Shown here piece by piece: positions 50,955 through 59,482 of a stretch of DNA of 64,000 bases. Origin of the DNA: Acutalibacter sp. (GTDB lineage Bacteria > Bacillota > Clostridia > Oscillospirales > Acutalibacteraceae). Positions within the stretch are counted from its first letter, which is position 1, and each line of letters starts with the position of its first letter. The notes beneath the pieces are model-generated. The model had not been told where the DNA came from, made no database searches, and saw only the letters and a list, made by a program, of their open reading frames with translations. A program made the translations under genes and the position numbers. The stretch spans positions 1-64,000 of the forward strand of contig JAHHRN010000005.1 in assembly GCA_020025775.1 (NCBI GenBank), given 5' to 3'.

Positions 50955-52862
50955 TTGAAAGAGCACAAATTCAGGTTCAGCCATTCCGCGGTGGTGATTT
51001 TACCGCTCGATATTCTCATCATCAATGCCATTTATTTTTTGATGATGTTTTTTTATGGCAATTTTTATATGTCTCAAACGACTTTGATTCGCATGAGCTT
51101 GCGTATTCCGGTGGTTACGCTGGTCTATATCGGGCTTTATGCTCTGGGGCGTATTTATAATATTATTTGGAAATATGCCGGGCTTTACGATGTGCTTCGT
51201 TTTGGCGCGTCCACACTGCTCGCTACCATCTGCACTTGGTTCTTCGATTACCTCGGCTTTTGGATTTGCATGTCCCTGCGCGACAAAAACTATATCAGCA
51301 CGCTGTATTTTAAGCCGCTCCCGGTTTCCGTCTATTTAGATTCCACACTGTTGATTCTCGGCATTTGCCTGTTTATCCGCATCCTGCACCGCTCGGCAAA
51401 GCTTCTTTCCAGTGAGGGCATTCGTCATGGCAAAACCGGTTCGAAAACGCAAAAGAAGATTTTGATTGTCGGCGCAGGCACGGTAGGCAGTGCGCTCGTT
51501 ACGGAATTGCAAATGACCGACTATCGCTTGGGCGTGCCGGTCGGCATTTTAGACGATGACCCGAAAAAATACGGCCTTACCATTTTGGGTACGCCGGTTC
51601 TCGGCAGCTGTGACCGTGTGAACGAAGCCGTTGAAAAATACGGTATTGATATTATCTATTTTTGTATTACCCGCATTGATGAAGCGCGCAAACGTGACAT
51701 CTTAGAGCAACTGGTTGAAACAGGCTGTACCGTAAAAATGGCCTCCGATCATCAGGAAATCAAAAACGGGAAATCCGCGATTAAAGATGCCCGAAGCGTC
51801 GATATTTTAGATTTGCTTTCCCGCGCACCGATTGAACTCAATCGCGATGTTTGCCATTATCTCGAAAACGAAGTGGTTTTGGTTACCGGCGGCGGTGGTT
51901 CTATCGGCTCCGAGCTTTGCAGGCAGATTGCCAAATACAATCCCGAAAAGATTGTTATTTTCGATATTTACGAAAACAACGCTTACGCGCTTAAAAATTC
52001 TCTCGATTTAAAATACTTCGGTGTGCCGAAAATCGAAATTCGTATCGGTTCGGTTCGCGAAGAAGAGAGACTGCGCGAGGTGTTCGAGGAATTTCATCCG
52101 ACCAGTGTGTTCCACGCCGCGGCGCACAAGCACGTGCCGCTGATGGAGGACAGCCCCTACGAAGCGATTAAAAACAATATTTTAGGTACTTATAATACTG
52201 CCAAGGTTGCCGATGAATTCGGCGTGAAAAACTTTGTTTTACTCTCCACCGACAAGGCGGTAAACCCCACCAATGTTATGGGCGCGACCAAGCGTTGCTG
52301 TGAATTGGTGGTACAGCATTTCTCCAAAATTTCTAAGAACACCAAGTTCGCGGCAGTACGCTTCGGCAATGTTTTAGGCTCTAACGGCAGTGTGATTCCG
52401 CTCTTTAAAGAACAGCTTGAAAACGGCGGCCCTTTAACGGTAACACACCCCGACATTACCCGCTATTTCATGACGATTCCCGAAGCGGCACAGCTCGTTG
52501 TGCAAGCAGGCGGTCTCGCAAAGGGCGGCGAAATTTTCGTGCTCGACATGGGCGAGCCGGTGAAAATCGTTTCTTTGGCAGAAAAGCTCATCAAGCTTTC
52601 GGGCTTTGAGCCTTATGTGGATATTGATATTCAGTTTACAGGCCTTCGTCCCGGCGAAAAGCTTTATGAAGAATTGATTCTGCCGTCTGAAAAAGAGGGC
52701 ATGCACAAAACACAAAATGATAAGATTTTTGTAACAGCGCCCTATGAATTCGATGAAGATTTCTTTATGAGCCAGCTTGGAAAAATCAAGAATTTAAACC
52801 CCGAGGATTCCAAAGAATTCTTAAAAACGATTGTGCCGAATTTTAATTATGAGAAAAATTAA
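50955..52862 (+). CDS. Membrane UDP-sugar dehydratase/epimerase, CapD/EpsC/PglF-like
   Basis: The 635-residue protein has four N-terminal membrane helices (residues 12-145), a CoA-binding-like Rossmann domain (IVGAGTVGS, 171-179) and a C-terminal extended SDR domain with TGGGGSIG (311-318). The catalytic motif has Met instead of Tyr (NVMGATKR), as in the UDP-GlcNAc 4,6-dehydratases of this family. It makes the first sugar of an exported polysaccharide or glycan. No glycosyltransferase lies beside it. TTG 50955 follows AGGGAG at eight bases. Confidence 0.92.
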   Translation: MKEHKFRFSHSAVVILPLDILIINAIYFLMMFFYGNFYMSQTTLIRMSLRIPVVTLVYIGLYALGRIYNIIWKYAGLYDVLRFGASTLLATICTWFFDYLGFWICMSLRDKNYISTLYFKPLPVSVYLDSTLLILGICLFIRILHRSAKLLSSEGIRHGKTGSKTQKKILIVGAGTVGSALVTELQMTDYRLGVPVGILDDDPKKYGLTILGTPVLGSCDRVNEAVEKYGIDIIYFCITRIDEARKRDILEQLVETGCTVKMASDHQEIKNGKSAIKDARSVDILDLLSRAPIELNRDVCHYLENEVVLVTGGGGSIGSELCRQIAKYNPEKIVIFDIYENNAYALKNSLDLKYFGVPKIEIRIGSVREEERLREVFEEFHPTSVFHAAAHKHVPLMEDSPYEAIKNNILGTYNTAKVADEFGVKNFVLLSTDKAVNPTNVMGATKRCCELVVQHFSKISKNTKFAAVRFGNVLGSNGSVIPLFKEQLENGGPLTVTHPDITRYFMTIPEAAQLVVQAGGLAKGGEIFVLDMGEPVKIVSLAEKLIKLSGFEPYVDIDIQFTGLRPGEKLYEELILPSEKEGMHKTQNDKIFVTAPYEFDEDFFMSQLGKIKNLNPEDSKEFLKTIVPNFNYEKN

Positions 52863-52915
52863 GCACGTTTGAGCCTATATGTCCCGCAAGTTAAATTTTT
52901 GACAATATTTCATAA

Positions 52916-52942
52916 AAAGGCGGACTTGTGTCCGCTTTTTTT
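52916..52942 (+). terminator. Terminator after the CapD/EpsC-like gene
   Basis: GCGGAC pairs with GTCCGC across TTGT, followed by seven T residues. Confidence 0.8.
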
Positions 52943-52943
52943 A

Positions 52944-52972
52944 TTGATTTATTATATATAATATGGTAGACT
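52944..52972 (+). promoter_or_regulatory. Promoter for the beta-lactamase-like gene
   Basis: TTGATT (52944-52949) and TAGACT (52967-52972) are 17 bases apart. Confidence 0.5.
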
Positions 52973-53014
52973 TTAGGCATATGCAAATGAATTTGAACGA
53001 AAGGGTGTAAGAAT

Positions 53015-54613
53015 ATGAAAACGGATACAAAAGCATTACCCCGTGCCGCATTCCCCGAGGAAGTCGGCGTTCAGGCGGATGTTTTAAAAGAATTTACCGT
53101 ATTTGCAAAAGAAAATGATTTAGAAATGCACAGTCTCATGGTTGTGCGCCACGGCAAGGTGGCACTCGAATGGTACAACGAGCCGTTCGATGCCGACACA
53201 CCCCATGCGCTGTATTCTATCAGCAAGAGCATTACCGCTACGGCTGTCGGTCTTGCCATTGACGAGGGACTTTTCTCCTTAGACGATTTGGTGGTGGATT
53301 TCTTCCCCGAATATGCGCCGAAGAAAGATCATCCCTATTTTAAAAAGCTGACCGTGCGCAACCTCTTGACGATGACCTCCGGCAAGCAGACCGATATGCT
53401 CGTTTCCAAGGGCAAAATCGACTGGATTGAAAACTACATCAACGCACCGTGGATTTTTGAGCCGGGTACAGATTTCTTATATGTAAACGAAAATATTTTC
53501 ATGCTCTGCGCGATTATCGAACGTCGTGCCAATATGTGCGTGACCGATTATTTGATGCCGCGTCTGTTTGAGCCCCTCGGCATTGAACGCCCGTTCTGGG
53601 AAACCGACCAAAAGGGTATAGAGGCAGGCGGTTGGGGCTTACAGCTCAAGACCGAAGACCTCGCCAAAATTGCCGATTGCTATTTGCACGAGGGCAAATA
53701 TCAGGGTAAACAGATTATTCCGAAATGGTGGACACAGGAAGCGACGCACAATCAGCTCGGCGAAGTCAAGCAGAGAAGCCTCGATTCCGGTTACAATAGC
53801 GGCTACGGCTATTGCTTCTGGGTGAATGATACCGAGCAGTTCTCTTACCGTATGGACGGCATGTTCTCTCAGTTTGCGATAAACTTCCCGTCCTACGATG
53901 CAACAGTTGTTTTGACGGCGGCAGTGGCGGTTGAAAAACGTGCCAGACTCGCACTTTGGCATTTCTTCCCGGCGGCATTTATTGAAGAAGAGAAAAAAGA
54001 AGTGCACAAAAAGCCCGACAACGCCCACGTCATCGAAGCCGTGCCCTCCTCCAACCGCTCCACACTGGAGCAAAAGATTGCAGGACGCACCATTAAGATG
54101 AACCGCAAAATTTTGCTCAATATCATCGGCATGCCCGTGAGTATGCTGCCTTTGTCGGTCACTTATATGATGGCAAACAGAGCCGGCAATATCGACCACA
54201 TTTCGTTCCGCTTCGGCGAGCATGACTGCACTATGGATTGGGATGAAAGGAAAGAACATAATTCCGTCGTTTGCGGCATGGACGGTCACTATCGCTACGG
54301 CAAAATGACCCTCGGCGGTCAGACCTTTAAGGTTTGTGCAAATGCCTACTGGCTCTCGAATGATACCTTGAAAATCTCGGTAAGACCGATTGAAACTGTC
54401 GGCAAGAGAACCCTCAAATTCCACTTTAAAAAGTGCGGCAGAGTTACCATGAAGCCCGGTCAAACTCCGACCACAGTGCAGATTTGCGAGACCTTAAAGG
54501 ATAGCATTCCCGAAATCATCGACAATCCGATTATTGCAAAAATCGGCGAACGCATTATCGGCTATGCACCGATTTTGGTCGATGCAAAACATCGTGGTAG
54601 ATTTATGGATTAA
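53015..54613 (+). CDS. Serine hydrolase, class C beta-lactamase-like
   Basis: The 532-residue protein has a beta-lactamase/DD-peptidase fold with S68-x-x-K71 (SISK) and Y154-x-N156 (YVN), then a second beta-rich domain of about 170 residues (from about 350). There is no signal peptide or membrane helix, so it is cytoplasmic, which argues against a role in penicillin resistance; esterase or peptide hydrolase activity is more likely. It is monocistronic. Confidence 0.87.
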   Translation: MKTDTKALPRAAFPEEVGVQADVLKEFTVFAKENDLEMHSLMVVRHGKVALEWYNEPFDADTPHALYSISKSITATAVGLAIDEGLFSLDDLVVDFFPEYAPKKDHPYFKKLTVRNLLTMTSGKQTDMLVSKGKIDWIENYINAPWIFEPGTDFLYVNENIFMLCAIIERRANMCVTDYLMPRLFEPLGIERPFWETDQKGIEAGGWGLQLKTEDLAKIADCYLHEGKYQGKQIIPKWWTQEATHNQLGEVKQRSLDSGYNSGYGYCFWVNDTEQFSYRMDGMFSQFAINFPSYDATVVLTAAVAVEKRARLALWHFFPAAFIEEEKKEVHKKPDNAHVIEAVPSSNRSTLEQKIAGRTIKMNRKILLNIIGMPVSMLPLSVTYMMANRAGNIDHISFRFGEHDCTMDWDERKEHNSVVCGMDGHYRYGKMTLGGQTFKVCANAYWLSNDTLKISVRPIETVGKRTLKFHFKKCGRVTMKPGQTPTTVQICETLKDSIPEIIDNPIIAKIGERIIGYAPILVDAKHRGRFMD

Positions 54614-54649
54614 AATGTAGTATACTAAGAAAAGTAAACAAGAATAAAA

Positions 54650-54687
54650 CAGCGGTTTGTAAGGCATGAAAGCTTTACAGGCCGCTG
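54650..54687 (+). promoter_or_regulatory. 16-bp hairpin in the hflX leader
   Basis: The arms 54650-54665 and 54672-54687 pair over 16 bp, allowing G-U pairs, around the 6-base loop ATGAAA. No T-run follows. A TATACT at 54621-54626 could start a transcript upstream of it. It lies 27 bases before the hflX start codon. Confidence 0.65.
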
Positions 54688-54714
54688 ACTTCTACCAAAG
54701 GAAATCGAAAATTT

Positions 54715-55962
54715 ATGACCTATTATGAAAATGAAATCCGCCCGGAGCGTGCCCTTTTAATCGGTGTGAACACGGGAGAATACGACTGCGAAGCCTCTTT
54801 AGAGGAGTTGAAAGCCCTTGCCGAAACCGCAGGTGCTGAGGTGGTGCTTTTGCTTTCCCAAAAGCTCGAGAGCGTGCATCCGACCTCGTATATCGGTACG
54901 GGTCGATTAAAGGATTTAGAGGGAATCTGCCGACAGCAGGAAATTGACCTCGTCATTGCGGACGGCGAGCTTTCACCGGTGCAGCAGAGAAATATCGAAG
55001 AGGTGAGTGGCGCTCGCGTCATTGACCGAACCATGCTGATTATGGATATTTTTGCGCTCCACGCCAGAAGTAGTGAGGGCAAAATTCAAGTTGAGCTTGC
55101 ACAGCTTCGCTACTTGTTGCCGCGCCTTGGCGGTAAAGGTACAAGCCTTTCCAGACTGGGCGGCGGTATCGGTACCAGAGGCCCCGGCGAAAGCAAATTA
55201 GAAACGGATAAACGACACATTCGTCGCCGTATCGGGGCGCTCGAAGAGCATTTAAAGGAAATCGAAAAGCGCCGCAAGGCGATGCGTGAACGTCGCAAGA
55301 AAAACGGCGTGCTGTCGGTTGCCATTGTCGGCTATACCAATGCCGGCAAATCCACACTCATGAACGAACTCACCGAAGCGGGCGTGCTCACCGAAAATAA
55401 ACTGTTTGCAACGCTCGACCCCACCGCACGTGCCTTAAAACTGCCGAGCGGTACGGAGGTTATGCTGGTCGATACCGTAGGCTTGGTGCGCCGCCTGCCA
55501 CATAAGCTCGTGGAAGCCTTCCATTCCACCTTGGAGGAGGCAAAGGAAGCCGACCTCATTTTGAATGTTTGCGATGCTTCCGACCCTGCCTGTGCAGAGC
55601 ATTTGCAAGTGACCCGTGACCTTTTAAAGGATTTGAATGCAGGAAATACGCCGTGTATTACGGTTATGAACAAATGCGACCTTGCGCCGCAATGGTATGA
55701 TATGCCTTCTATCGGCAAATCTGTCGCTATCAGTGCCTTGCACGGAGACGGCATCGAAGCCTTGTTAAAGGAAATGGAAGCCGCCCTCATGGGCACAAAA
55801 ACCAGAGCAACCTTGCTCATTCCGTTCCAAAACGGCAACGTTCTTGCCGAAATCCGCAAAAACGGTCAGGTGCTCTCTGAGGAATATGAAGCTGAGGGCA
55901 TCAAAACCGAAATCATTATTGATGCGGCTTATTTAAATAAGTACAAAGATTTTTTGCTGTAA
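54715..55962 (+). CDS. hflX: GTPase HflX
   Basis: HflX splits stalled or stressed 70S ribosomes. The 415-residue protein has the N-terminal nucleotide-binding domain (SYIGTGRLKDL, about 58-68), the Gly-rich loop RLGGGIGTRGPGESKLETD (about 147-165), a coiled linker and the G domain with GYTNAGKST (206-214), DTVGLVRRLP (about 253-262) and NKCD (about 318-321). A GGAAAT site precedes ATG 54715. Confidence 0.95.
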   Translation: MTYYENEIRPERALLIGVNTGEYDCEASLEELKALAETAGAEVVLLLSQKLESVHPTSYIGTGRLKDLEGICRQQEIDLVIADGELSPVQQRNIEEVSGARVIDRTMLIMDIFALHARSSEGKIQVELAQLRYLLPRLGGKGTSLSRLGGGIGTRGPGESKLETDKRHIRRRIGALEEHLKEIEKRRKAMRERRKKNGVLSVAIVGYTNAGKSTLMNELTEAGVLTENKLFATLDPTARALKLPSGTEVMLVDTVGLVRRLPHKLVEAFHSTLEEAKEADLILNVCDASDPACAEHLQVTRDLLKDLNAGNTPCITVMNKCDLAPQWYDMPSIGKSVAISALHGDGIEALLKEMEAALMGTKTRATLLIPFQNGNVLAEIRKNGQVLSEEYEAEGIKTEIIIDAAYLNKYKDFLL

Positions 55963-55983
55963 AAAGAAAAAAGAATAAAACGA

Positions 55984-56019
55984 AAAAGGGTGGATGCAAA
56001 ATCCACCCTTTTCTTTTGC
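55984..56019 (+). terminator. Terminator after hflX
   Basis: AAAGGGTGGAT pairs with ATCCACCCTTT across GCAAA, followed by TCTTTT. Confidence 0.88.
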
Positions 56020-56034
56020 AAAATTCTGCCGCGG

Positions 56035-56211
56035 TTAACCGCTTTTGGCATTCGCCTTATAAAGCGTACCGCTGGCTTTTAAGAATTTTGCCGTTTCTAA
56101 AGCGGAAAAGACTATTATCGCAACCGTCAAGACCGCCTTTAAAAGATACAAAATCCGAAAGGCCATAGCGCTGTATTTTAAAATGCGTAAATCGGAAAGT
56201 AATGCTTGCAT
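56035..56211 (-). CDS. Small membrane protein in the spoVA operon, 58 residues
   Basis: A short frame starts 12 bases after spoVAD with a GGAAGAG ribosome binding site and encodes MQALLSDLRILKY, a hydrophobic helix (about residues 19-38, LLKAVLTVAIIVF) and a basic tail ending in KANAKSG. Operon position suggests forespore expression with spoVAC and spoVAD, where spoVAE genes are found in other spore formers; this protein is half the length of SpoVAE and shows no similarity that I can see. It may be an inner spore membrane component. Confidence 0.6.
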   Translation of the reverse strand: MQALLSDLRILKYSAMAFRILYLLKAVLTVAIIVFSALETAKFLKASGTLYKANAKSG

Positions 56212-56223
56212 TTTTCTCTTCCT

Positions 56224-57255
56224 TTACTGAACAATGTCGGGTTTGGAAACTAAAACGGCATGGGCAATGCCGGGGATGCTTTCCCCCTGTAAGCTGGAGG
56301 TCGGGGACATGAGTGCACCGGTGGCGACCAAAAGCACCTTGGAAAGCTCGCCTTTTAAAAGCTTTTGCATAATATAGGAATTGAATACCGATGCCGCACA
56401 GCCACAGCCCGAGCCACCGGCGTGCACGTCCTGCGCTTCGCAGTCAAACAGTAAAAGACCGCAGTCGTTGTGCCTGTCTTTTATATCTATATGGTAGTCT
56501 TTTAAAAGTAATTCTTGTAAAAGCTCTGTGCCGACCTTGCCGAGGTCGCCGGTTAAAATCAAATCGTAATCGCTGGGCAAAGTCTTAGTATCGTTTAAAA
56601 AGTTGGCAATGGTTTCTGCGGCGGCAGGTGCCATGGCGGCACCCATGTTGTTGGCATCTTTAATGCCGAGGTCTTGAATCCGCCCAAAGGTGACCGCCTC
56701 CAGACAGGGTCTTTGCGGTACGTGCTCGGCGGAAACAATACTTGCACCTGCGGCGGTGGCGGTTCGCTGTGCCGTGGGGGTGCGTTGACCGCCGTATTCT
56801 AGGGGTAGGCGAAACTGTCGCTCCGCAGAGCAAAAATGCGAGGAGGTTTCAGCGATAACCAAATTTGCCGCCTTGCTGTCGGTTAAAATGCCGGCAAGCC
56901 CAAGCGAAAGAGCCATGGTCGAGCAGGCACCGTAAAGGCCCAAAAAAGGAATCTTGAGGTCGCGGAGCGCAAACGAAGTGCCGATACATTGGTTTAAAAG
57001 GTCACCACCGAGAATGTATTGCATATCCTCGGGCTTCTTTTTCGCCTTTTGCAGAGCCAAAGTGACCGCTTCCATTTGCAGAGCACTTTCTGCTTTTTCA
57101 AACGATTTCTGCCCTAACGTATCATCTTCAAAAATGCGGTCAAAATAGTCTTTCAGCGGTCCTTCGCCTTCGGTTTTGCCAACAACGGCGGCATTGCCGA
57201 TAATGGAAGGTCTTTCTGTGAATTTCAGGGTGTAAGTCCCGATTCTTTCTGCCAT
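56224..57255 (-). CDS. spoVAD: Stage V sporulation protein AD
   Basis: SpoVAD binds dipicolinic acid and works with SpoVAC in its uptake into, and release from, the spore. The 343-residue protein has the thiolase-like fold, with conserved GGDLLNQCIG, GACSTMA (about 110-116), SSHFCSAERQFRLPLEYGGQ and HAGGSGCGCAA (about 295-305). It is 15 bases after spoVAC. The genes for SpoVAEB and SpoVAF are not next to it. Confidence 0.96.
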   Translation of the reverse strand: MAERIGTYTLKFTERPSIIGNAAVVGKTEGEGPLKDYFDRIFEDDTLGQKSFEKAESALQMEAVTLALQKAKKKPEDMQYILGGDLLNQCIGTSFALRDLKIPFLGLYGACSTMALSLGLAGILTDSKAANLVIAETSSHFCSAERQFRLPLEYGGQRTPTAQRTATAAGASIVSAEHVPQRPCLEAVTFGRIQDLGIKDANNMGAAMAPAAAETIANFLNDTKTLPSDYDLILTGDLGKVGTELLQELLLKDYHIDIKDRHNDCGLLLFDCEAQDVHAGGSGCGCAASVFNSYIMQKLLKGELSKVLLVATGALMSPTSSLQGESIPGIAHAVLVSKPDIVQ

Positions 57256-57270
57256 AGTTTGATCCTTTTC

Positions 57271-57714
57271 TTAATATAATTTGAATAGATAAGCAATCAC
57301 GCCGTAAATCGAAGCGGCGGCAGTGCCGTAGGCGATTACAGGTCCTGCAATCGAAAACAGCTTTGCACCTGTGCCGAGAATTCGACCCTCTGCCGAAAAT
57401 TCCATGGCAGGGGAGACAATGGAATTTGCAAAGCCTGTAATGGGCACAAGCGTTCCTGCACCGGCGTGCTTAGCGATTTTGTCAAATACACCCGTGCCGG
57501 TTAAAATCGCCGTAATCACGATAATCGTCATGGGCACGAGTGCCTTTACTGTCGTTTCGGGAAGCTCTAAATAGGTATAAAGCAATAAAAGAGCCTGTCC
57601 GAAAGTGCAAATGCCGCCGCCGATGAGAAAGGCGCAAAGAAAATCTTTCGCTTTCGGCGAAGGGGGAGAGGCTTTTTTTGCCATTTCTCCGTAATCTTTT
57701 TGATTGGTTGCCAT
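57271..57714 (-). CDS. spoVAC: Stage V sporulation protein AC
   Basis: SpoVAC is a mechanosensitive-channel-like membrane protein for dipicolinic acid. The 147-residue protein has a polar N-terminus and four membrane helices, with the family motif HAGAGTLVPITGFANSIVSPA (about 83-103) and AKLFSIAGPVIAYG. ATG 57714 follows AAGGAGCGGG. First gene of the operon, behind a sigma-G-like promoter. Confidence 0.95.
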   Translation of the reverse strand: MATNQKDYGEMAKKASPPSPKAKDFLCAFLIGGGICTFGQALLLLYTYLELPETTVKALVPMTIIVITAILTGTGVFDKIAKHAGAGTLVPITGFANSIVSPAMEFSAEGRILGTGAKLFSIAGPVIAYGTAAASIYGVIAYLFKLY

Positions 57715-57745
57715 ATTTACCCGCTCCTTTTCGGTTCTCTTTTAA

Positions 57746-57774
57746 CAGTATGACCGATTAGTTTCGGAAAATTC
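57746..57774 (-). promoter_or_regulatory. Sigma-G/F-like promoter for spoVAC-spoVAD
   Basis: On the minus strand GAATT (57770-57774) and CATACTG (57746-57752) are 17 bases apart, close to the forespore consensus (GHATR, CATWHTA). This fits SigG control of spoVA operons; sigG itself is in the window at 38012. Confidence 0.65.
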
Positions 57775-57870
57775 ACAAATTATATATTGAAAATACATAA
57801 AAAAAGAGGTATTCTATAATATGTATAAAAGAAAAAGAAACGAATTTTGAATTTTTTGTGAGGAAAAACC

Positions 57871-58575
57871 ATGAGCTTGATTGAGGTTAAGGATCTTTAT
57901 AAAATCTATAATCCCGGTGAAAATGAGGTGCACGCTTTAGACGGCGTGTCGCTTTCCATGGAACGCGGGGATTTTATCGCGATTGTCGGGCAGTCTGGCT
58001 CGGGTAAATCTACCCTCATGAATATGCTCGGCCTTTTGGATGTTCCGACAAGCGGCACCTACACTTTAGACGGTGAGGATGTTTCGGAAATGACCGACGA
58101 CCAGCTTTCGGAAATCCGCAATAAGGAAATCGGCTTTATTTTCCAGGGCTTTAACTTAATCAACAGCTTGACTGCACAGGGTAACGTGGAATTGCCGCTT
58201 GCCTACAGAGGTATGCCGGTCGCTCAGCGTCACGAGCTTTCTTTGGATGCTTTGCAGCGTGTGGGCCTCGGACACAGAATCCACCATTTACCGAAGCAAA
58301 TGTCCGGCGGTCAACAGCAGCGCGTCGCGATTGCAAGAGCCGTCGCCGCAAAACCGCCGATTATCTTAGCCGACGAGCCGACCGGTAACTTGGACAGCCA
58401 TTCCGGCGAAGATGTCATGCGTATTTTGCATGAGCTCAATGATGAGGGCAGAACGGTGATTTTGATTACCCATGACAACGGTATTGCCGATGAAGCGAGC
58501 CGCGTAATTCGTATTCAGGACGGCAAAGTGGTGGAGGATTATCGAAACAAACCGCTTCCTGCGGCGAAAAACTAA
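57871..58575 (+). CDS. LolD/MacB-type ABC transporter ATP-binding protein
   Basis: The 234-residue ATPase has Walker A GQSGSGKST (40-48), a Q-loop, the signature MSGGQQQRVAIARA (about 142-155), Walker B IILADEPTGNLDS (about 162-174) and a His switch LITHD. This subfamily normally pairs with MacB/FtsX-like permeases for peptide or lipoprotein export, but no permease is adjacent: the next gene is ireB behind its own promoter. The permease must be elsewhere, or the gene is a remnant. It is transcribed divergently from spoVAC. Confidence 0.92.
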   Translation: MSLIEVKDLYKIYNPGENEVHALDGVSLSMERGDFIAIVGQSGSGKSTLMNMLGLLDVPTSGTYTLDGEDVSEMTDDQLSEIRNKEIGFIFQGFNLINSLTAQGNVELPLAYRGMPVAQRHELSLDALQRVGLGHRIHHLPKQMSGGQQQRVAIARAVAAKPPIILADEPTGNLDSHSGEDVMRILHELNDEGRTVILITHDNGIADEASRVIRIQDGKVVEDYRNKPLPAAKN

Positions 58576-58594
58576 AATTCCTCCACAGTTTCTA

Positions 58595-58623
58595 TTGTCA
58601 TTCGGGAAAAATTAGTGTATAAT
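58595..58623 (+). promoter_or_regulatory. Promoter for ireB
   Basis: TTGTCA (58595-58600) and TATAAT (58618-58623) are 17 bases apart. Confidence 0.75.
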
Positions 58624-58675
58624 AGTCCTAATTCATATATTTTGGGTGCCGTTTTTGGCATAGGAGGTGTTTGCT

Positions 58676-58942
58676 GTGCTCGACCCCAATAAAACGATAC
58701 AGTTTTCCATTAAAGATGAACGCGAAGAAGAAATGCGGCAAACGATGGTGACCGTGTATAATGCATTGCGCGAAAAAGGCTATAATCCCGTGAGCCAAAT
58801 TGTCGGTTATATTTTGTCAGAAGACCCGACCTATATCACCACACATAATAATGCGCGCAGCCTCATTCGACGTTTAGACAGAGACGAGCTCTTGCAGGCG
58901 CTTGTGAAAAATTATCTGCGCTTGCCCTCGAGCGAGAAATAA
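58676..58942 (+). CDS. ireB: IreB-family regulatory phosphoprotein
   Basis: The 88-residue protein matches IreB/UPF0297 (TIQFSIKDEREEEM, YNALREKGYNPVSQIVGYIL, DPTYITTHNNARSLIRRLDRDE). In Enterococcus IreB is phosphorylated by the PASTA kinase IreK and lowers cephalosporin resistance. GTG 58676 follows AGGAGG by eight bases. The usual partners ruvX (yqgF) and a DUF1292 gene are not here. Confidence 0.92.
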   Translation: MLDPNKTIQFSIKDEREEEMRQTMVTVYNALREKGYNPVSQIVGYILSEDPTYITTHNNARSLIRRLDRDELLQALVKNYLRLPSSEK

Positions 58943-58958
58943 GGAGAAATTTAAGGTT

Positions 58959-59258
58959 ATGGCAGAAAAAGAAAAGTTTTTAATGTATAAGGGTAAACCG
59001 CTTGTACGTAAGGATGACACCATCTACTACGGCGACATGAGAGACCCGTTCGTCATTATGATGCAGATTTTAAGCAAGAAGGATTTTAAGGGCTACGATT
59101 TAGCTTCTAAAATTTCTATCCGCTTACTTTCCACCGACCCCAACGCCAGCGCAAAGGAAAAGGTTGTTAAGGTCAGCGAGAAAAAAGGCTTCTTTGCCGC
59201 TATGGATATTGCCGAAATCTGGCTCGAAAGAGCACTTCGCGATGCAAAAGGCGAATAA
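58959..59258 (+). CDS. Conserved clostridial protein, 99 residues, partner of ireB
   Basis: The soluble protein starts KEKFLMYKGKPLVRKDDTIYYGDMRDPFV-like (quoted in part: GKPLVRKDDTIYYGDM) and has a conserved-looking DIAEIWLERAL near its end. Proteins like this follow ireB in several gut Clostridia, to my recollection, but no function is known. It is 16 bases after ireB, in the same operon, followed by a terminator. Confidence 0.75.
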   Translation: MAEKEKFLMYKGKPLVRKDDTIYYGDMRDPFVIMMQILSKKDFKGYDLASKISIRLLSTDPNASAKEKVVKVSEKKGFFAAMDIAEIWLERALRDAKGE

Positions 59259-59275
59259 TTTAGAATAAAATTACC

Positions 59276-59306
59276 AAAAGTGCGAGTCAGGCGACCCGCA
59301 CTTTTT
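59276..59306 (+). terminator. Terminator after the ireB operon
   Basis: AAAGTGCGAGTC pairs with GACCCGCACTTT across AGGC, followed by T residues. Confidence 0.85.
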
Positions 59307-59355
59307 GCCTATCTATAAGACTTTTAAAAAAGAACGGAAAGTTTTCTCAAAATGC

Positions 59356-59384
59356 TTGACGAATACGCAAAGCTATGTTAAAAT
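59356..59384 (+). promoter_or_regulatory. Promoter for rpmG-secE-nusG
   Basis: TTGACG (59356-59361) and TAAAAT (59379-59384) are 17 bases apart. Confidence 0.8.
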
Positions 59385-59391
59385 ACTTGTA

Positions 59392-59417
59392 CCTCTCTAA
59401 GAGGGTTCTTTTTTTGT
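59392..59417 (+). other. Early hairpin with T-run in the rpmG leader
   Basis: CCTCT and AGAGG can pair right at the predicted transcript start and are followed by TTCTTTTTTT. It resembles a minimal attenuator, but the stem is only 5 bp. Confidence 0.35.
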
Positions 59418-59482
59418 GCCCAACTTTTTGAGGTAGGCTATGAAAAGGTGATTGCAAATCACTTAGTAACGGAGGTGCCGAA

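Noticed and set aside
53639..54463. 274-codon minus-strand frame
   Set aside because: Antisense to the serine hydrolase gene with its SISK and YVN motifs.
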